DNA from: Takakia lepidozioides
Lineage: Eukaryota > Streptophyta > Takakiopsida > Takakiales > Takakiaceae
Assembly: GCA_030704615.1 (NCBI GenBank)
Contig: JAKLZA010000072.1
Span: 1-50,000, forward strand
DNA length: 50,000 bases
Direction of reading: 5' to 3'
Made by a program: the position numbers and the translations under genes. The notes beneath the pieces were generated by a model. It searched no databases, was not told the origin of the DNA, and saw only the letters and a list, made by a program, of their open reading frames with translations. Below, one piece after another: positions 44,250-50,000 of this stretch (positions are counted from its first letter, which is position 1; every line of letters begins with the position of its first letter).

Positions 44250-44576
44250 CTAATTTTGATCTCTATACCACTCCCATTGTCCATTGCGTAGCATTTCTAC
44301 TCTACCACCCCATGTTACCTCTCGAGCAAGGGCATTGACACGTTCCCATCTTCCAGGTTCTCTAATCCAGATAACAATCGTACTTCTACCACCCGCATGA
44401 GTTACCCTCAAGCATAAGTCACTGTCATAAAGTCTCCATGCAGGGTTAAAGAAGTATATGCGCGGTTCTGAGTGTGTAGATGAAGCACTCTGGCTGAAGC
44501 ATATAAGAACGTCACCAATACTCGGCTCTCCAGGAATGAAAATGTGATCCCGTCCAGCCATGATGCACTCCCACAC
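44250..44576 (-). CDS. Small ORF between primer-binding site and gag of the gypsy element
   Basis: An intact 108-codon frame, starting MWECIMAGRDHIFIPGEPSI, lies inside what should be the untranslated leader. A second Met at residue 6 is an alternative start. It includes DVLICFSQSASS, EPRIYFFNPAWRLYDSD and RVTHAGGRSTIVIWIREPGR, rich in Trp and Arg at the end (GQWEWYRDQN). I do not recognise a family. It has no breaks although the gag downstream has several. It may be an extra ORF of the element, a captured host exon, or chance. Confidence 0.45.
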   Translation of the reverse strand: MWECIMAGRDHIFIPGEPSIGDVLICFSQSASSTHSEPRIYFFNPAWRLYDSDLCLRVTHAGGRSTIVIWIREPGRWERVNALAREVTWGGRVEMLRNGQWEWYRDQN

Positions 44577-44635
44577 TTTCAGCAGCTCTCATATTTCTTT
44601 ATGCACACAGAGATTCTAATTCCAAGGATCGACTC

Positions 44636-44647
44636 GCTTTGATACCA
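44636..44647 (-). other. Primer-binding site of the gypsy element
   Basis: On the minus strand it reads TGGTATCAAAGC, one base from the standard TGGTATCAGAGC that pairs with initiator Met tRNA. The base run before it is CCCCTTTT, so the LTR end is not a clean CA. Confidence 0.6.
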
Positions 44648-46246
44648 AAAAGGGGCCCTCGCTAAGTGGGCTTGTATCATTCAATTATGTCAGAGATCTA
44701 GGACTAGTTAACCAAAGTTGCAGCGGAAGAAAGAAAACCATGTAAGGTCATTGCTTGCAATAAAAGAAACTCGGTTCAAGAAGAGGACATTGCACATGCC
44801 TGCAGGGATCTGTGCACAAATCCATCCCACATTCTATTTCATGCGATCCCACCCATGCCAATCTCTTTCTAACTACAAATTGTAAAAGAGTGCACAGTGC
44901 CCATTTCAGCGTCTCCAAGAAATGATCTACACATGCCCCTTGGGTGATCCTAGCTTGCTCATCATCAGACCAGATTTCCTTTTCTGTTATCCACCCTACC
45001 TCTATCATATTCCACAGCAGATATCTATGTTGTCATGAAGATCTATTTATTCTCAGTCTCTGGAATTCTCACTATGAGCCTTGTGATGTCTCACTACATA
45101 ATTCTTGAGCACTTTCTTTTCTCACTCGCAACAATTCAAAGAGAATCTCTCATTGCAGACATGTACTCAAAGCATATTCTTGTACTTAATCCTCCCACTC
45201 ATACTCTTTGCTGGTTGCAAGCTCTCCACTTCAATTTTTATCATGCTTCCTCAAATGGAAGGTCCTAAGATAGGTGCTAAGGCAAAAATCAACCCTTTTC
45301 TCTCCACAGTAGCCTTCTTTCACTCTGGTTTCTCTACGTCCAAAAAGCTGTTAAGTATATCTGCTCCCCTGCATTATATACTCTCTCTTCACCCCTTTCC
45401 TTCAGATATTTCTCCTCAGCGGCCGGCGCCGCACTACCCCTGCAGATACCATTGCTGCCACCTTATCTATTTCATGATCAATTCCTTCCCAGCACATCTT
45501 CTGCCCAAAAACCAGCCAACAGATCTCTATCTAATTCTCTGAGTCTATCTCAACTGAGGCTATTAACTCGGCCCCTCGATCTGCGAGCTGCCCACTGCCC
45601 CTACAACTGTCTTTCTTACTCCTATATACTATGAGAGATGCTACTTTTGCCGCCCTCTTGCTGTGCAAATACTCCATTTAGGATGGTAACACTCGTTTCC
45701 TGCATATGTCAGCCAATCATCCTTCCATCCCCTTGATTTCACCATAGCATCAGGTTTCACCGTTCTCAGCCACCACCCCCATCATGTCGTGTCTCCATGA
45801 ATTCAAGAGCCGCTCTGAGCCGTCACAACTTAACTCCCTGCTGCTCTCCCCGAAGCGTAGCTACGGCGTGAGCCCAGCCCCGTGAGCCTGGGAGCTGAGC
45901 TCACGTTCAAGCTACAAAGCGTGAGCTGAGCTCACGCTTCAGGGAAGCGTGAGCGGCACGAGGCGAGGATTGCAAGAGGAGGGCCTATTACCGTGGACAA
46001 AACAAAGGGGGCCAACACACACCATGTCTGCAATGCCCGCTCAAAAACAGAAATATAAAAACATGGCAGATTTGAGCTCAGAATGATTGTCACAGTTTAT
46101 TTCAATTCACAGATAGACGCTTACAATGAATTGCATGTGCATTTGCCCTGGTTCCGTAAACGAAATCCATATGTTTGTCAGAAATGCAAAGTCTTCACAC
46201 GGCAACCTGCAAACCAGCATGGGAAGCGGGCATGGCTCGAATGTGT
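44648..46246. other. Probable gypsy LTR and spacer
   Basis: The gypsy 5' LTR should lie here on the minus strand, but its outer edge cannot be fixed. No gene is recognised; the plus-strand frames in 45035-45634 are Ser/Leu/Pro-rich, without signature. Confidence 0.4.
45917..45939. repeat. GTGAGC-rich palindrome
   Basis: AAGCGTGAGCT and AGCTCACGCTT form perfect 11-base arms around one G. GTGAGC or GCTCAC recurs about eight times within 45860-45960. Confidence 0.85.
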
Positions 46247-49200
46247 TCAAAGAGAAGTTGGCGGAGCTCCACGCGAGGTGTCCCGCTGTAGAAGGGTGTT
46301 CACTTCTCCATAGCGTAGTGTGGCTTGGTGGATGAATTGGTCTCTCTTACCGTCGCAACACATAATCACAAGGTATATGTAATATTGATGCTTGCAGGGG
46401 ACCCACTTCCCTCTCATGCCGAGAGCGCCCTCACGCATCATTACAAAGTCCGAACAAGTGCACGAAGGGAAATTCCCAACGGTAACCTGATATTCTTTGC
46501 CATGAAGAATTGACCCAATTGACAGCACTATGTAAATCCATCCATACCCCGGAGAAGGGACTTCGGTGATACGAGACACCCGAGCCTGCAAAATTCTAGC
46601 AGATTCCATCTTGCATTCATGATCTGCACCCGAAGCGAAACGGCGCACTGTTTTTCCATCTCTTTTTGTTGGGTGGGAGTCGGCATCGGGTGGCGGCATT
46701 GCCGGAGCATGTGGCACATCTGTGCCGACAGTGCATGAGGGCACCACCCGGGACCGTGCAAGACAGAACCCTCCCTCCTCCTGCATGCTTATCTCGGTTG
46801 ATGACAGCGACGTCCCAATTTGCACAGGCCAAATTGAGGGGGGAGGGGGTTTCATTATCACCGAAGGACGAACTGTTCCCTTCACGCATCGTGCCATATC
46901 GTCTGGGCAGAACCAAAATTTGTGGTCCTTTGACTCCCCACTATGATAAGGTCGGAACAACCCTGTGAATGTTGGAGCAGGAGTCCCCCTGGAGCCTTTG
47001 CATATCTTTGATTTGCATTTCTTGAATGAGGGGGTCTGAATTGCCATGCAAGCCACTCTAGATCCTGGTGGGGTGCGTTCTATATGTCACTCACTATCAA
47101 TGCAATCGGATTCCTGCACCATGGCCACCACCTCCTCCAATGGGATTCCCGCTGCTGTGCTTGTATGTTCTGCACCTGCTCCACTGGAGGAGGACCCACC
47201 TGGGAAGGGGCGGGCACACGACTCAGTCTGCAGTGGAGACACCTTTGGCACAGAGAAATTGACCCTGTCTGGCCGATGGGAATCTCCATCTGACCCTGGA
47301 AGAGTGTTCAATTTCCTTTTGCATGATCCAAATCTTTCCTCGCCTTCCAAATGGGGGAGCCTGGATTGTAGAGGGGACCCTTCAGTGCATCTGTTTAGAG
47401 CTCTGGCCATCTTTGATGGGACTCCGGACCTACTCGCAGCCCTTATCATCAACAAAGTCGTATCAGGGCCCTTACCTCTACCCCGTCCCATCAGAAAATT
47501 GCGGTACCTGGTTTGTTGTGTAAGTGCACGCACCATGTCATCAACAGTGGCCACATACAAGTCGCGACCTGCTTTGGTAGACTGCTGCATCCAGGCGTTG
47601 TGAACAGTCTCCGCCAAATTACAGGATGGCATGTCGGCCAAGTCCTCCAAGGACATGTCCTGCAGGAGGCATTGCATGGATATATGAGGAACGAAAACAA
47701 ATGGTAGAGGTTCTTCAAGTGACAATCGAAGAACCCCAAATGAACAGGCACGATGCAAAATTTCTGTTTTTGGGATTGAAGAGGCTTACCATCGTCATGA
47801 AAGCTCCCCACTGTCTGTACCTGAAGTGCCAGAAAACCAACCAGTCCTCCAACTCCTTTACGTGGGTACCTGTTGCAGCACCAGAGGAGAACCACCAAGC
47901 CCGGATTGCCTGGTAAGTGCTCTCAGCTTCTCCCATTGAGGTGGCATTCTTGTACTTGAGACAGAGCCTTCTGTGCTCCAACTGCAGGTCAGGGCGAATG
48001 CAGCGCTTTGTATGACGTGCCAGAGATTGAATCCAATGGAAGAGGCATGTGCGCTCCCTATTTTCCATTGGGACCTTAGGATCCCCCGAACCAAACACGC
48101 GTCGCACTGCATTGAAATTTGCCTGTGCACTATCAGCCATGAAGCCCGCAAAATTTGTGTTTTGTATTTCATTGCGCTGCATGACGGCCAAGAGCGAATT
48201 CCACATGAGCATCTAGGATTCAGTGTCCTCCGACTGCATATCACAAATTGCTGTGGAGAGCACACGCTGGTACGCCGGATCATACACATGGCACGCCATG
48301 GTTGTCCAACCCTTCACCCGTTTGCAGTGATCAAACATTAACCAACATTTAGCCAAATCTCCTCCTGGTTGCATACGGCAGACAATGCTCACACCACTGC
48401 CTTCGCCCACAGCGGACATCTTGAACAAATACACCTTGGACGAGCCCTGGCCAGGGAAGATACTGTTTTGAATGAATTCATAGCGACTCCTCCGTTTCAG
48501 GTCCATAATGTTGTCCATGAATCCAGCAGTGCCTGTGCCCATTCTGAGTGCATTCACCTGGTTTCGAATATTGGGAGAGCTCAACACGGAGAAATGGTCC
48601 ATGACTGCATTAAGTGAATCTGCATCCAGCATAAGTTGTGTCGCATCCCCTTCACCCAGTATGTGTTTCTCCGGGAATGCCTTGCTAGCTGCAAGCGCTA
48701 TAGCAGAAGGTGTTGCACAAGGGGCATTGTGGAACTCCTGCTTCAGCAGATTTCTAGCGATGTCCACGCTATCCCTGCAACTTTTTTTGGACACAGGATG
48801 CTCGTGTGCACCCATATGAATGCAGGCACGAGTCATTGTCTTGCATCGGTGTGCCACTTGATACATACGAGCGTGGCACACAGAAACACAGGACCGGGAA
48901 AGTTTGCAGAACCTGCACACAAAAGTATTGGTCCTGGGAGGGGCAAGCCCTGGGGTGAAAGGATTCAGGGGCACACCTTCCCACTCACTTTCGTTTGGTT
49001 GAGCGCTGTTTCTCAGCCGAGGGCAAGAAATATTCTGGCACTTACAATGCCCAACGCAGACCGACCTCCGAAATTTCAAACCAATGTCGTTATGGATGTT
49101 CGACGTTTTTGTCCTGCACCAAGGATGTCTGTCATGTTTCTTGTCCATGCCCTGCAAAAGCCCAGCCAGTCCAATGGAAGAGGTGGGAGGGTTGAGCTCA

Positions 49201-49823
49201 AACAAGATGTCCCCATCAAACTGTGCTGGCACGTATTGAACCCGTTGCACAGGAAGGGACTCCCAATCAACAAAACGCAGCTCGCTCTTGCACCCAGGCA
49301 CACCTGCGAGGGCTTTCAATTTTGGAATGACACTCGTTATCTCTTGCAATTCGTCATCATCCAATGACGGAGTCTGCACTGGCGGAGGAATCTCAGAAAC
49401 ATCCTCCGAGGACGAGTCTGAAAGAGTCACGAAGGTAGTGGATGTGCTCACCTCTTGTTTCACAGGAACTGTGTCCTTCTGTTGCACAACCGATGCTGCA
49501 GTGCCAGGGGTAACGACTGATCCTGCTGATTGTCTTCTTTCTTTTCCAAGGACACGGTATGTGCCTGGAAGGACTCTCCACTTCCTTCCACACTTGCCAA
49601 CCAATGGTTTCTCCAAGTGCCCAGAATCCAAATTCCCATCCTCGTCATACACCTCTTTTTGAACAAGGAGAGAACCCAACTCCAGCGGGAACACTGTAAC
49701 CAGCTCATCCTCATGAACAACTGCAAACCCATCGTCGTCTGCAGTGGCAGTCAGTGGAAGAGTACTTGCATTGGAATGGAATCGAGCAAGTGTATCTCGC
49801 TCCCTCGACATGTTTTCCCTCAC
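46247..49823 (-). pseudogene. Mutator-like (MULE) transposase with SWIM zinc finger
   Basis: Proposed exons 49823-47790 and 47659-46247 join in phase (ATG|GTAAGC ... CTGCAG|GAC) into about 1148 codons. The frame is interrupted by only two stops: TAG at 48213-48215 and TGA at about 47087. In order: an acidic Ser-rich N-terminus with a SUMO-interaction-like VTLSDSSSEDVSEI (about residues 132-145), a Cys-rich zinc-binding part (CVGHCKCQNISCP at 256-268, CRFCKLSRSCVSVC at 303-316), the MULE transposase core (MFDHCKRVKGWTTMACHVYD; FMADSAQANFNAVRRVFG with a likely catalytic Asp), and at the end a SWIM finger (CTC...CKH near 46390-46460). Both stops could come from single base changes. It could be a dying transposon, or the stops could be assembly errors. 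Terminal inverted repeats were not identified. Confidence 0.82.
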
Positions 49824-50000
49824 TGAACGAAAGTTGCGGAATCCTCGAACTGATAGCCCGCAGTCACCGAAAGGGGAATTAAGACAAGCAAACTGAGGTC
49901 AACAAGGGTAGCTCCAACCCAAAGGTTGCGGGTGATGCATGCAAAGGATGTAGGGATAAGATGCACCTTCACTTCGGAAACAGCAACGCTAAGAGGCACT
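49824..50000. other. Upstream flank of the MULE gene
   Basis: No gene is seen. The outer end of the element may lie here or beyond the window. Confidence 0.4.

Noticed and set aside
45035-45634. Leu/Ser/Pro-rich plus-strand frames as membrane proteins
   Set aside because: They overlap in different frames, lie in a probable LTR, and lack any family mark.
48369-49662. Plus-strand frames opposite the MULE ORF (up to 243 codons)
   Set aside because: They are antisense shadows of the long minus-strand transposase frame.
1-50000. A new defence or biosynthetic gene cluster
   Set aside because: The few host genes have unrelated roles and the rest is transposon debris; nothing supports a cooperating cluster.

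Overview
The window looks like nuclear DNA of a land plant. It has genes with spliced introns, a plant pentatricopeptide (PPR) gene of the PLS-DYW class, a SURNod19 gene pair, an F-box gene, and many degraded Copia, Ty3/gypsy, LINE, Mutator-like and MITE sequences. The long run of near-identical PLS triplets (MYCKCGS / DVVSWNAMIAG style) and the large SWIM-type Mutator ORF suggest a seed-free plant (fern, lycophyte or bryophyte), but this is inference; I cannot name the species. No prokaryotic operons, CRISPR arrays or rRNA genes were seen.

Layout. 1-1464: 3' end of a broken Copia element and its LTR. 2095-6006 (minus): a seven-exon dienelactone hydrolase-like gene whose introns hold repeats. 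7198-8842 (plus): first SURNod19 gene, head to head with the hydrolase gene. 9785-11092: chromovirus (Ty3/gypsy) integrase-chromodomain remnant. 11093-15640: AT-rich repeats, PPR gene scraps and a few unrecognised coding-like stretches. 16048-20488: a nested transposon block: a minus-strand Copia, one LTR with primer-binding sites on both sides, a plus-strand Copia gag start, a LINE, and a MITE. 21419-23008: second SURNod19 gene, a clear duplicate of the first together with its flanks. 24826-28081: a long PPR gene whose DYW end is broken by one stop and two frameshifts. 28520-30400 and 40573-42225: two inverted copies of one repeat. Between them lie a Copia 3' half (30525-32861), a perfect hairpin, a 601-bp Mutator-type MITE with 9-bp target duplications, a short F-box gene with an internal acidic repeat, and a Harbinger-type MITE. 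42233-44647 (minus): Ty3/gypsy gag-protease remnant with an extra small ORF between the primer-binding site and gag. 46247-49823 (minus): a large Mutator-like transposase with a SWIM zinc finger, one likely intron and two in-frame stops.

Probable working host genes are few: the hydrolase, the two SURNod19 genes and possibly the F-box gene. The rest is mobile DNA and its debris. I see no convincing new multi-gene system. The most unusual structures are the single LTR shared by two opposite Copia leaders, the Mutator-type MITE with its internal minisatellite, the mobile 0.3-kb segment that carries an exon with a splice donor and occurs in two places, and the extra ORF ahead of gag.
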